Origin: Tubiluchus corallicola
Lineage: Eukaryota > Priapulida > Priapulimorpha > Priapulimorphida > Tubiluchidae
Reading direction: 5' to 3'
Length of the DNA: 62,000 nt
Assembly: GCA_030141605.1 (NCBI GenBank)
Contig: JAQGDQ010000298.1
Coordinates: 135,001-197,000, forward strand
Shown: piece after piece, positions 52,816 to 62,000 of the stretch
Layout: each line of letters starts with the position of its first letter
Numbering within the stretch: the stretch's first letter is position 1
Made by a program: the position numbers and the translations under genes
Notes under the pieces: model-generated
Databases searched by the model: none
Seen by the model: the letters and a program-made list of their open reading frames with translations, nothing else
What the model was told of the DNA's origin: nothing

Positions 52816-53719
52816 CTAATAAAAAGAAATAGCAAGAAGCAACACCAAAATCACAAACCTCATGATCTTGACTTGGTCAGGTGTTGTCTTACTTGTACCA
52901 GAATCTTTTCTTTTTATTGTTTTATCCCGGGCTAGATAATTCAAACTTACTGTAGCTTCAATCAGTCCACTAAGATGCATGTAATCCATCGTTACGATAT
53001 TGATATATGTACTTCCTGCTGAAACTTTACCTGTGTTAAACCACTCAGCGACATGTTTATTCATATTGCGGCCGTACACTTCTTTAACGTTAATGTCCCC
53101 TCCTTTCGCTCTCTTTACAATCGTGTTTCGGTCAATTGTCCCAGCTGGAAAATAAGCTGGAGTAATTTGAAATTTATCCTTTGATCTTGGCCAGTCAGCG
53201 TACATTGTTTTTAGGTTGCCGATCAATTTTCGTATGTCTATATTAGCAGCTTTCATTTTTTCTGTTGCATCTACTGCAGTGCGATCCACGTAGCGTCCTG
53301 GCCAGACAAACTCCGCATATTTTTTCTTCATGGCTATATGATGGTGGTAAATAAGAATGACCTGCTGGCGATTCTTCCAAAGGTCCGTCAGAGTATAAAA
53401 TGTTCCTTGTTTCGGTGGTGGTACTAATAATTCGTAAAACAGGCTCTTAGCCTGAAGGAGGATTTCACTGTGCAGTTCTGAGTCGATGCCGTAAAATCTA
53501 GTAAACTCAATAATCACAACTTCTTGCTCATGAAGTCTCAAAAACAAATTTATTTCGCGCATCACCTCAAATACACTTTTACCAAAAAGGCCGTGTGTAA
53601 AATTAACGTTTTGATCAAGGGCTGGTGGCTGCTTATCTGAGTAACCAATTTTACCTTCAAAGTAGCGCACGCCTCGTGTCAGTTGTTCAGTAGGGGTCAA
53701 ATCCTGACATTTGCACCAG
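52816..53719 (-). CDS. PLCXD-like gene exon 3
   Basis: Terminal exon, 300 codons plus the TAG at 52818-52816. The acceptor is taken as GCAGAG|C because this completes the split codon from exon 2 and gives VVRNWCKCQDL, which aligns with the VVKKW-type segment of PLCXD proteins. Using the CAG three bases earlier would need a different donor in exon 2. A possible poly(A) signal (AATAAA) lies at 52594-52589. Confidence 0.87.
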
Positions 53720-55515
53720 CTCTGCAAAACAATAAATATGACTACATTTTAAAAAGGTGTTCAAATCAGATAAAATTTCCAACGCAGCATAAAGCACACG
53801 AAAATCACACATATATACCCTTTGTTCATTTACAAGTGGAATTTATGCAAAATTACAGAAGACATTGTTGTGAACGAAGCTAGAATGTAGCACTTGATTT
53901 CTTTAGAGCAATAGCATCATAGCAATGGTTGACCATTGCTTAGACAATTGTTCTTTTCAGTATTTAGTAGATAAAGATAGTGTTTTCGCAAGACAGCCTA
54001 AGATAGTTAAAATACTGCAACAAGAAACATATTGGAGCTGTTCTGCACATAAAACTGAAAGACTGAAAGGAGTTGGATCAATACTCGGTGGCAATAATGA
54101 TGACTTTCACTATTAATATCAAACTTGTAATTTTTCCAAGCACACAGACGGACATTAAAAACGACTTTGTTGATCAGTAAAATGATCTATTAGTATTTCT
54201 AATATTTCTAATAGTTCCATTTTTCGGTGAGACAATGATTTTGTAGAAAATATTGGTAATACAGGAATGAAAAATCTATAACTCTGAATGAGTTTTTGTC
54301 CCTTCTACATTGTGCAACTAAGAATAAAAATACTTTCTAACCACTACGACACGCTTTTTAAACAAATATTCGTCTAATAAGCATTCATCTGGTCCCTGGC
54401 GAGATTTACTGGTAAATGGATACGTGAACGAGTTAGCTGAACCTAAATGAGAAGAAACAACAATTAAAATCGCTTTCACACTGGAACAGATGTTAAGCGC
54501 AATGTTGTTATTCCAACAATACGTGGTAAAAACTAATATAATAAAGAGATTCCATATTGCTTGTTAGCACTTTAGATTATAATGTTAATTAACTTTTTAT
54601 TGGCTACAAAACTGTCAAAAGGTCAACTTTATACTATTCCATTATGGTAAGATAAGACACCCAACTTTCTCTATATGAAGGCCTATGTTGTTAAAATTCT
54701 CTATAGGTCTGTAAAGTATAATGCGCTCATTTGTTCCTACTACAAGACTATTGATTTTTAGATTAGCGACGGCTACACAAAAATGGTTACAAAGGCCGAA
54801 AAACTATGCAATACACTTGTTGTGTTTTGTTTCTCTCGGAAGGCTCGTAGAGAAAACCAGAAAACACGCCGTCAAATTAAACTAGTTTATTAAGCGAGAC
54901 TTCTACAACACGAAAGTATGAAGGAACGCGAAATGATTACAGTAAGCGTGAAAATCTGGAAAACGTTTAAGTGTATCTGAAAATGTAAGTATACAAGAGA
55001 ATGTGTAAGTATACGTCCGTGCGAGATCTGCGTGCCCCCCTTGTCACCGGCCTGCTTCACCTTATATAGAGCGCCCAAGAAGCTTCCAGAAGTAATGTTC
55101 CAGAACATTCCAGACGGTAAGACGATCATTCCAACGGAACATTCGACAATGTTCTATGTAATTCTAATAGATGCCAGCGATCTCCACAACAACACTACTC
55201 CTCCGTACAAACATATTTTCAATTAAGTTGTGTAACCTGCATAAGCTTAAGCTTTCAAAATGTAGAGCTAAATATAATAATAGAAAATGTTTATGCGCAT
55301 AGACTTTTGTGCAAGCCAATTTAAAAACGCTAATGTGTTATAGTTCAAAAGAAAATAAATAAGTAAAACGATATACCTGGTATTGCTAAGGAATGAAGTG
55401 GAACTTTGTGTGCTACAATTTTTGGTAGTAATTCCATCCAATTTGACGGATTGATGTTGACCGCATTAATTAACTGGTGAGGCAATATCGCCAACCAAAT
55501 AAGCCAAAAATTCAT
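52816..55515 (-). CDS. PLC X-domain (PLCXD-like) protein, secreted/GPI-anchored, likely pseudoenzyme; complete 3-exon gene
   Basis: Exons 55515-55377, 54442-54334 and 53719-52816 join in phase to 383 residues. Residues 1 to about 18 (MNFWLIWLAILPHQLINA) form a signal peptide. The X domain follows: LAIPG (43-47), TPTEQLTRGVRYFEGKI (91-107), FTHGLFG (123-129), EVVIIEFTRFYG and WPGRYVD. The C terminus, after DSGTSKTTPDQ, is a terminal hydrophobic run (FVILVLLLAISFY), as in GPI-attachment signals. Family members of this type hydrolyse phosphoinositides. Here the first catalytic motif GSHDS is GSANS (His and Asp lost) and the RYFD.R motif is RYFEGK. The second catalytic His (residue 125) remains. 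Catalysis therefore appears unlikely; a binding role is an inference. A solo LTR occupies intron 1. Confidence 0.88.
54334..54442 (-). CDS. PLCXD-like gene exon 2
   Basis: The acceptor is CATTTAG and the donor AAA|GTATTT, phase 1 in and 2 out. It encodes SANSFTYPFTSKSRQGPDE, then CLLDEYLFKKRVVVVR. This holds the position of the first catalytic His (GSHDS in active relatives), here SANS. Bases at 54442-54430 were read on both strands and leave no other codon choice in frame. Confidence 0.8.
54819..55191 (-). mobile_element. solo LTR, 373 bp, with 5-bp target duplication
   Basis: Both sides carry ACACT (54814-54818 and 55192-55196). The ends are TGTTGTG and CACAACA, a 7-bp terminal inverted repeat with TG...CA as in LTR retrotransposons. 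On the minus strand the LTR has heat-shock elements (55079-55144), a TATA box (TATATAAG, 55068-55061) and a poly(A) signal AATAAA (54891-54886) in the correct U3-R order. No internal region, primer-binding site or polypurine tract is adjacent, so it is a recombined solo LTR. It is oriented like the host gene, within PLCXD intron 1. Superfamily is not determinable; a 5-bp duplication fits Ty3/gypsy, copia or Bel/Pao. Confidence 0.9.
55061..55144 (-). promoter_or_regulatory. heat-shock-type promoter inside the LTR (HSE array plus TATA)
   Basis: GAAGCTTCCAGAA (55079-55091) holds three perfect alternating nGAAn units, and TTCCAGAACATTC (55098-55110) three more plus one imperfect unit. A gapped pair with GAACATTC lies at 55129-55144. 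TATATAAG is about 10 bp downstream of the nearest HSE on the minus strand. This spacing resembles metazoan hsp70 promoters. Predicted start of transcription is near 55035 (inference). Confidence 0.75.
55377..55515 (-). CDS. PLCXD-like gene exon 1
   Basis: ATG at 55515, donor CCAG|GTATAT, 46 codons plus one base. It encodes the signal peptide, then INPSNWMELLPKIVAHKV and HSLAIP. NWM..LP.......PL..LAIPG is the standard opening of PLCXD X domains. The lone ATG before the hydrophobic stretch fixes the start. Confidence 0.87.
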
Positions 55516-55586
55516 TATGGTTTGAAAAAATTGCCAAAATGGGATAAAATGTCAGAGAAAATCATGTTTCCCACATTTTGCGTTTC

Positions 55587-55675
55587 TATGAGTAGCAGTT
55601 ACTATGGTGACAGCATTCATGGCGTCAGTAGCTGTTACTATGGTGACAGCATTCACCGCGTCAGTAGTAGTTAGT
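55587..55675. repeat. 36-bp direct duplication
   Basis: GTTACTATGGTGACAGCATT occurs twice 36 bp apart (55598 and 55634), each followed by a CGCGTCAGTA/GGCGTCAGTA end. It lies about 75-160 bp upstream of the PLCXD start codon. Confidence 0.75.
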
Positions 55676-56224
55676 TTGACTGTTTGCTTAGATCTAAGAC
55701 TAGCAAGATCAGTACTAGAAATTAAGTTTATTCTGTGCTTAATTTAAACGTAGAATATCGGCGTAATGCAAATGTTGTTTACACCTTAAGAAAAATTTTG
55801 CTGAACTTCAAAAAGTCATGACACAATTACACCCTATAAAAGAAATGTTTCTTTTTGCCAAAGTCGATCTTAGTAGAATACGAAATTTCCGTGATGTGGC
55901 ACTTCTTTGCACTCGAGAGTGCACTTGTATAGAAACTACTTATATAGAAACAATTGTGATATTTTTTATTTTTGTAGTATTACTTATTCAAATAAATTGT
56001 ACTGTATGAAAAAATGAATTTCCCGTAACTTTCTGGAAGTTACTGACTCAAGCTTTACCAACGTGTGGGCAGGTGTAGCCTAATTTAATGAAGATTGGTG
56101 CAAATAATTTTGCAACCTCTTTGTAGTATAAGATACTCTGCTACTCCAGAGCTGCTAATAAACTCGGCTATTCCAAGAGCTTGGTGTACATTGTAGTATA
56201 AACCCAGAGCTGATCAAACCCTCC

Positions 56225-56805
56225 CTACTTTATGATGAGAGCATTCTTTTGGAATATTACAAAATAATCCTTTCAAGTTTCAGAGTAGGAAACCACTCCC
56301 TACGAATTGAGACTGGCAGGTGCAGCAGGACCAGACGGGAAAACAGAAATGTCAGTTTTGTGATTTGAATGCTGTTACTCTTACTCATGCGCTTATAGAA
56401 TTTCTCGAAAATAATGATCGTGATTAGTTCTCGCTCCATTTCATCTTTCATTCACTTCTCCCCCCCCCCCCCCACATCTATGTATATATCATCATTATCT
56501 CAATTATTAATCTTTTCTTCAAGGTTTGAACGTACAATTTGGCCTGTCAAGCTATGCTTTTAGGCTCAAACTGTATGCATCAAAATTATTGTGTAATGTA
56601 ATTTGTACGCATATATGCTAACTGCTAAAGATTCTTTTTTGTAATTTCTGGACTATATTGCATTTGTATTTATATTTACTTTAATGGATAATTATCTGTA
56701 TTTTAATGATGATTGTAAGACGCAGTGTGGAACTTTTTTTGATGATCCCATTCATGATATCACTTTCTTTTATGACACAACTCACCATAAATAAAGCCAA
56801 ATATT
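56225..56805 (+). mobile_element. LINE 3' fragment with frameshift
   Basis: A plus-strand frame reads FRVGNHSLRIETGR and RTRRENR from about 56279, then shifts frame at about 56347 to continue CQFCDLNAV. The H.LRIETGR....R..R.CQFC pattern is the post-RT region of non-LTR elements. The rest is an AT-rich 3' UTR ending near AATAAA (56789-56800). Confidence 0.6.
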
Positions 56806-56959
56806 TGCAGCAATAATAATCTTTAACTTAATAATTTTCAATTTCTGTAAATATTCACGATTGTAATTAATATGGCACTAAAATTATATTTCATGCAATG
56901 ATGCGTCTTGCTTGTCACTGGACAAACTATATATATTATAGTTTATTGACATATATAAA

Positions 56960-57040
56960 TGGTATTGTTCCGGGATTCGACCCGGTAGATAGCCTTAGGG
57001 CCCGCCATCGGTGATGCGGGTAAGCGCTGCATAACAGATA
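56960..57040 (-). ncRNA. tRNA-like sequence
   Basis: On the minus strand CCGGGTCGAATCCCGG forms a perfect T-arm with B-box GGTCGAATCC. CCCGCATCACCGATGGCGGG upstream forms an anticodon-arm-like stem. No proper D-arm or acceptor stem can be closed, so this is a tRNA pseudogene or SINE head. Confidence 0.4.
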
Positions 57041-58384
57041 ATGCAGAAATTTAAAAAAAGAAACAACAAAACCAAAACTTAGAATTCAAAAGGGACGGCT
57101 GAGAAGAACAACACAATGGAAAAAAACAATACCTGATGACAATGCTCCAAACCTTATGGAATCCACGACACTCGGCGGGCAGACAGGAGAAGTGCATTCC
57201 ACGACAACCAGAAGACAACTGACGATGTCACGTGTTCGTTCTTTCCATAGGAAACCATTGCTCAACCAGGTAATTTTATTGGTTTCCTAGTTTAAAGTGG
57301 CGGTCATAACATTACCTGTAGGTTGGCTGGCCTGGTGCCTATGAATAGAACTGTATAATGCACTGTTCCCTGTTCAGGTCAGTATTAATTTCGTTATTGT
57401 TTCCGTTTAGCTTGACTATATTCAAAATTCACTATTTTCACTATTTTGATGGCAACCAAGAAGTCAATAATGGATTGTTGCAGCCGTGTACTTTATAAAG
57501 AGTAGTGTCGACGCAAAGATGAGAATTAAAAGTAGATAATTTATAGAAACAAACAGCTAGACTTCGCTGTCATGTTCCTCATACTGATTGCGATTACGGG
57601 ACAGGTGCTGAACTGGAAAGTACACCTGCCTTTTCACCAATGAATCACTGCAACCATAACATCACATTTCTAGACGCCATTATGCAATATCTAAATTATG
57701 ACTTCGCAAAGCGACGGAGTGACAGTAAACGGCATTTTGCCGTCGTTACAATACCAGTAAATACGGACAGAAAATTATTTCATCGTTTTGTCATAATGTC
57801 CCCTACATGTACAAGGAAATACATCCACATTGGTAATCTGTGCTTCAAACTTTACTTGTGCCGACACGAGCACTAGGTGTACCCTACATTCTGAAGAACC
57901 TTTGGAAGAAAAGGCACGTTCCTGGCGTGGTTGAACACAGCATCCTGGTATTTACACCAGCTTTACATACGATTAGGTACGGCTGTTTCAAGCAGGGTTC
58001 AAATTAAATGAAAATGTACGGCGTAGCACAAAATCGAGCACAGAAAATGTCACACGTTATGAAAGAGCCCAAAATATGTAACATATGATTATATGAAAGA
58101 GCTCTCCCGAGACTTGACATTTCAACATAAGAAAACGTTGAATGCCCATGTAGTCTCAAAATAATTATTTTTATTTCTTACAGAAGCTTGTGTTTATTGA
58201 TAAATATCAAAGAGAACACCAATGATATCATCAAAGTTACTACAGCAAGTATCTTACCTATTATTCTCAGATTTTTCTTCCCTGATTCTTCTCTAATTAT
58301 ATAGATTACAAAGTTATATAAACTAAATTACTTTATTTATTATTATTGTTGTTGTTATTGTTGTTACAGATCACCATGTCAACT
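57041..58384. other. intergenic, no gene seen
   Basis: Between the PLCXD and prosaposin loci. Only short motif-free open frames are present (the longest, 57640-57876, has no recognisable domain). Confidence 0.5.
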
Positions 58385-58868
58385 GACTTGCGAGGCAGTG
58401 TTCTCTGCTGATCATCATGACAACGGACTGGGAAGGCAGAGTTCTCTGCTGATCATCATGACAACGGACTGGGAAGCAGAGTTCTCGGCTGATAATCATG
58501 ACAACGGACTGGGAAGGCAGTGTTCTCTGCTGATCATCATGACAACGGACTGGGAAGGCAGAGTTCTCTGCTGATCATCATGACAACGAACTGGGAAGCA
58601 GAGTTCTCGGCTGATAATCATGACAACGAACTGGGAAGGCAGTGTTCTCTGCTGATCATCATGACAACGGACTGGGAAGGCAGAGTTCTCTGCTGATCAT
58701 CATGACAACGAACTGGGAAGGCAGTGTTCTCTGCTGATCATCATGACAACGGACTGGGAAGGCAGTGTTCTCTGCTGATCATCATGACAACGGACTGGGA
58801 AGGCAGAGTTCTCGGCTGATCATCATGACAACGGACTGGGAAGCAGAGTTCTCTGCTGATCATCGTGT
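58385..58868. repeat. 41-bp minisatellite, about 12 copies
   Basis: The unit contains TGATCATCATGACAACGGAC and GGCAGAGTTCTCTGC. 40- and 41-bp forms (GGGAAGCAG versus GGGAAGGCAG) alternate in an irregular higher-order pattern. Confidence 0.93.
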
Positions 58869-59280
58869 CGTGTCATTGGGTGTTTATTTTTCGAATCGGG
58901 CCCACCGCGAGGAACGGCGGGTCATTTTTCGGCCGTTTTTTGCAAAAGTTATACGTCTGACATCTGAAGAACGGGAACGGGCCATGGGTGGTGCTGGCTA
59001 TGGATAGATAGCCCGTTCGGCGGTGGGTGTCATAGGCATATTTAGAATCCGCGAGAGGGTCACGGCGTCCCGTAACGGGCGTTTTCCCGGACTCAACTCG
59101 CGATTTTTTCGAAATTTTGACCAAACAGCCTGTGGAAAAAACGTTCTAGCGGCGCCTGGTGGGACTCTCAAAAGGAGATATATCGCTCTTTAGAAAAAGG
59201 AAGAACAGGGCTACACGATGATATGGGCTATATTTCAGGAGACGTCCACCGAAAGGAGTATGGAAGGGTTAATTAGATGT
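58869..59280. other. GC-rich island of unknown nature
   Basis: Much higher GC and CpG content than any neighbouring kilobase (GGGCCCACCGCGAGGAACGG, GGTCACGGCGTCCCGTAACG). It follows the 41-bp array directly. The open frames on both strands (80-83 codons) have no known motif. It could be the end of an unrecognised mobile element or transferred DNA. Confidence 0.5.
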
Positions 59281-59489
59281 TCTATTTCCGGCAATTTTCG
59301 CTTACAAAACTGCTGACGCAAAGACATTGTTCTGACGTCATCCATTATACTCTGCTTATAACTTTAATTCAGAAAAAGCTGCTGCTGCTGGCTTTGCATT
59401 AGGTAAGTAAACAAACACTAGGTAGAATGTTCGCGCATTGTTGATTATAAGTGTATTTATACGCAAAATTTTTTGCGGGGCCTTTGCTA

Positions 59490-59795
59490 GTTTTTATTAT
59501 TTTATGAAAGTCTTTTATGCAATAATAGATGTGGGATAAATTAAACTTTAAAAGATTTTAGGAGTGAAAGTTGTCAAGTACAAGCTATTATGCATTTATC
59601 AACATACTGAAAATATCAAAATTACAGTTACAAACAATGTTTATGTTACAATCACAGTTACAAACAATGTTACAATCACAGTTACAAACAATGTTACAAT
59701 CACAGTTACAAACAATGTTGCAATCACAGTTACAAACAATGTTACAATCACAGTTACAAACAATGTTACAATCACAGTTACAAACAATGAATAAA
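59490..59795. repeat. dispersed repeat, copy 2, with 24-bp array
   Basis: Same sequence order as 48259-48450, but with about seven 24-bp units (ACAGTTACAAACAATGTT core). Independent expansion of the internal unit in this copy. Confidence 0.8.
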
Positions 59796-60341
59796 AATCT
59801 CAACAATTCTTTATAATTATTTATGTTTATTATGATCGAGTTTTGCAGCCATATTATCACATTTGCATCGCTTTACCAGCATCGAATTAGTAACTATAAA
59901 AAAATTCCATCTATCACATTAACTTATTTTTAATTTTATCAAACAATGCTAAACTAACAATACTGTTATGAGATACAAATAGCTGTGCATTAGATGTTGT
60001 TCACACTTCAAAGTAACATTCTATCAATGATGAATGACGATGTGGAAAAGTAGACGATTCTGTTTATTTTAAAGGGTACATCAAATTTGAAAGAAATTTA
60101 AAATTCAAAACAATTAATGGAATGTGAACTAAAATAGTGTAAACGTTTTATGACCAAAATTAGATTATTTAAAGCCAGAAAAATCCTTAAACAAATAAAC
60201 CGCAAAATCTGAAAAATGTGAAAAATAAAGGGGCTACTAACAAAAGTATTTTTTAGAATTATGACTTAGAAAATTAGGCCAGTTAATAAAATTTAACCAA
60301 AGATGCTATAAGATAAATAAAGGTAGCAAAAGGTTAGCGAT

Positions 60342-60380
60342 TTAGTTCTTCCAGACATGTCTCTTGCAATGTTCCACGGC
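60342..60380 (-). CDS. PSAP: prosaposin terminal exon
   Basis: The acceptor is ACTTTCAG; 12 codons (AVEHCKRHVWKN) then TAA. The stop right after HVWKN matches the usual end of the protein. A candidate poly(A) signal (AATAAA) is at 60068-60063 on the minus strand. Confidence 0.92.
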   Translation of the reverse strand, partial: AVEHCKRHVWKN

Positions 60381-61175
60381 CTGAAAGTTAAGTATAAATT
60401 ATTGCATTAGTCCAATTATTTAACATAATTAGCAAGTAGATATAATTAATTACAAATGAAAGCTGAGTTGGAAGTTTCACATTGCTTATTTACAAGCAAA
60501 CAAATACACTGCATGGACCTTATAATCTAAGAGGTGGCTAGAATGTGTGTCACTAATGCCCGTCTGAACCAGCACCCTCAATAATTTTAGCTACGAGCCA
60601 TCACTGTTTACGTTAACAATAGTCCAATAGTCTAGTTTGGTCACATTTTAATTACTTAATTCTGATTTAACCGCACATCAAAATTCTGCCTAATTACTCA
60701 CTGTAATAACAATAATAAGTACTTTTATATTTGCTATTGTTTTCTCACAGGAATTTGTTCAAATAGTATAGAGCAATATAGGTGGTATGGGCACCTGAAA
60801 AGAAGAGTCGGGGAAGATCACGTGGGAAGGGAGGTCATGGAAATGGAAGTGCTGGGAAATAGAAGAAGAGGACGACCCAAGCTGAGATAGTTTGAATGCA
60901 TAAATGGAGACCTTAGGGAGAAGAACATAAATGAAGAGATGGTCAACAACAGGAATGCGTGGAGAAGACTTATTCACAACGGCAACCCCGCATAGGGAAA
61001 AGCTGGGAAGAAGAAGTATAGAGTAAAATAAATGTTAAAAACATCTTACATTGCATTCATCAGCATTTGCACGGCTGGCGCACCAGTAAGCAGGGCCGTA
61101 CGTGCATTTCTCCTCACCTAGAAGATGTTTCTTCACTGGCTTCACTGCCTCATTATCTTTACACGCTTTTATCAT
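60342..61175 (-). CDS. PSAP: prosaposin, last two exons
   Basis: Exons 61175-61050 and 60380-60342 join in phase 0. The end of a saposin-B-type domain (MIKAC) is followed by a short spacer and the C-terminal saposin-A-type domain: EKCTYGPAYWCASRANADE, then CNAVEHCKRHVWKN and stop. Spacing of the Cys residues and the WC and CNAVEHCKRHVW motifs are those of prosaposin C termini. Prosaposin is secreted or delivered to lysosomes and cut into saposins that help lipid hydrolases. The 5' exons are off the right edge. A LINE remnant sits in the last intron. Confidence 0.93.
60774..61014 (+). mobile_element. LINE 3' fragment with 9-bp target duplication
   Basis: The plus-strand frame from 60780 reads RWYGHLKRRVGEDHV, GNRRRGRPKLR, then an in-frame TAG, FECINGDLREKNI and NNRNAWRRLIH, and ends TAG at 60993-60995. 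The WYGH..R ... RRRGRPK ... W..L pattern is the C terminus of many LINE reverse transcriptase ORFs. AGTATAGAG flanks it (60765-60773 and 61015-61023). Antisense to prosaposin, in its last intron. Confidence 0.8.
61050..61175 (-). CDS. PSAP: prosaposin penultimate exon
   Basis: The acceptor is TTTTTCAG and the donor AAT|GTAAGA, 42 codons, phase 0-0. It encodes MIKACKDNEAVKPVKKH, LLGEEKCTYGPAYWC and ASRANADECN. The ATG at 61175 is an internal Met. Confidence 0.92.
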
Positions 61176-61611
61176 CTGAAAAACAAAAGAACAGTTAGCG
61201 ACGCAAGTTACGAATGCAGATGCAGTTTTATCTACAGAAAGAATAAGCGGTCAATGCTACGAACAAGCAGCATCAGGAAATGGTGCTTATTAAGCAACGT
61301 GGCAGTGCAAAAGAACGTTGTCTTGCAACTAACTAGGAACAATCGAATAGCCCACTAAGTATCGATTCTTCTGCATTCTAGGATCTTGCTCATAAAAACT
61401 GCCACAGAGGAAAAGCCTGTCGGAAACATCTTTCTGACTGGACAATTATTTTATATTATTCTACTTAAAGCTAGTTAAGAAGTATTCCATGTATGGTAGG
61501 AACATAAACTTTTGCAGCTTACTTGTAATGAATAACTTTAAAGCCAAGTGAATCACTATTGTCATCGCCATATTAGCTACGTAATTATCTAAATGCATAT
61601 GGTAGTAAAAG
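61176..61611. other. prosaposin intron sequence
   Basis: AT-rich; no exon recognised before the terminal array. Confidence 0.5.
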
Positions 61612-62000
61612 AGTGTAGGCAGAAAGTAGATCCTTGGAAAAATGGGTAGGCAGGAAGTAGATCCTTGGGAAAATGGGTAGGCAGGAAGTAGATCATTGGG
61701 AAAATGGGTAGACAGGAAGTAGATTCTTGGGAAAATGGGTAGGCAGGAAGTAGATTCTTGGGAAAATGGGTAGGCAGAAAGTAGATCCTTGGGAAAATGG
61801 GTAGGCAGGAAGTAGATCCTTGGGAAAATGGGTAGGCAGAAAGTAGATCCTTGGGAAAATGGGTAGGCAGGAAGTAGATCCTTGGGAAAATGAGTAGGGA
61901 GGAAGTAGAGAAAATGGGTAGACAGGAAGTAGATCCTTGGGAAAATGGGTAGGCAGAAAGTAGATCCTTGGGAAAATGGGTAGGCAGGAAGTAGATCCTT
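61612..62000. repeat. 31-bp minisatellite, at least 12 copies, runs off the window
   Basis: The unit contains AGGCAGGAAGTAGATCCTTG and GGAAAATGGGT. One shortened unit lies near 61900-61920. Probably within a prosaposin intron. Confidence 0.93.

Noticed and set aside
54890-55129. 79-codon minus-strand frame in the LTR
   Set aside because: It starts upstream of the TATA box and covers promoter elements; no homology.
56960-57040. Functional tRNA gene
   Set aside because: Good T-arm but no closing acceptor stem or D-arm. Kept only as tRNA-like. The other tRNA-like spots fail in the same way.

Overview
This is a window of animal nuclear DNA. It is AT-rich, with small spliced exons, consensus GT/AG junctions, very long introns and dense minisatellites and transposon remains. 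There are no prokaryotic operons, ribosome binding sites or rRNA genes. Prosaposin, a PLCXD-type protein and a PDZ scaffold protein together with piggyBac, hAT, LINE, tRNA-SINE and LTR remains indicate a metazoan. The look is that of an invertebrate, possibly a marine lophotrochozoan, but I cannot name the taxon.

All three recognisable host genes lie on the minus strand. (1) Positions 46197 down to 4870 hold the 5' part (11 exons, about 557 codons) of a gene for a protein with an N-terminal PDZ domain followed by a Glu/Thr/Lys-rich and then a Pro/Ala-rich linker. It resembles ZASP/PDLIM or synaptopodin-2 muscle scaffold proteins. The first intron is 18.9 kb and the 3' exons lie off the left edge. 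Every proposed junction keeps the reading phase. (2) Positions 55515 to 52816 hold a complete three-exon gene for a secreted, probably GPI-anchored PLC X-domain protein of 383 residues, whose catalytic residues are largely replaced. (3) Positions 61175 to 60342 hold the last two exons of a prosaposin gene with its C-terminal saposin-A-type domain.

The rest is accessory DNA. There is a decayed 2.5-kb piggyBac element (48700-51210) with TTAA target duplications, 13-bp terminal repeats and an 18-bp palindrome repeated three times. A 373-bp solo LTR (54819-55191) with a perfect 5-bp duplication lies in intron 1 of the PLCXD gene, in gene orientation. It carries an hsp70-like arrangement of heat-shock elements next to a TATA box, and is the most interesting element found. 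Other elements are three copies of a roughly 390-bp hAT-type MITE, a 982-bp non-autonomous hAT element, fold-back elements, a 1.4-kb structure with about 220-bp inverted arms, several truncated LINE 3' ends, tRNA-like SINE heads and more than ten minisatellite arrays. One array of about 35 units of 32 bp lies near a sister copy holding a single unit.

Most long open frames in the window are by-products of tandem repeats or lie antisense to exons and were not annotated as genes.
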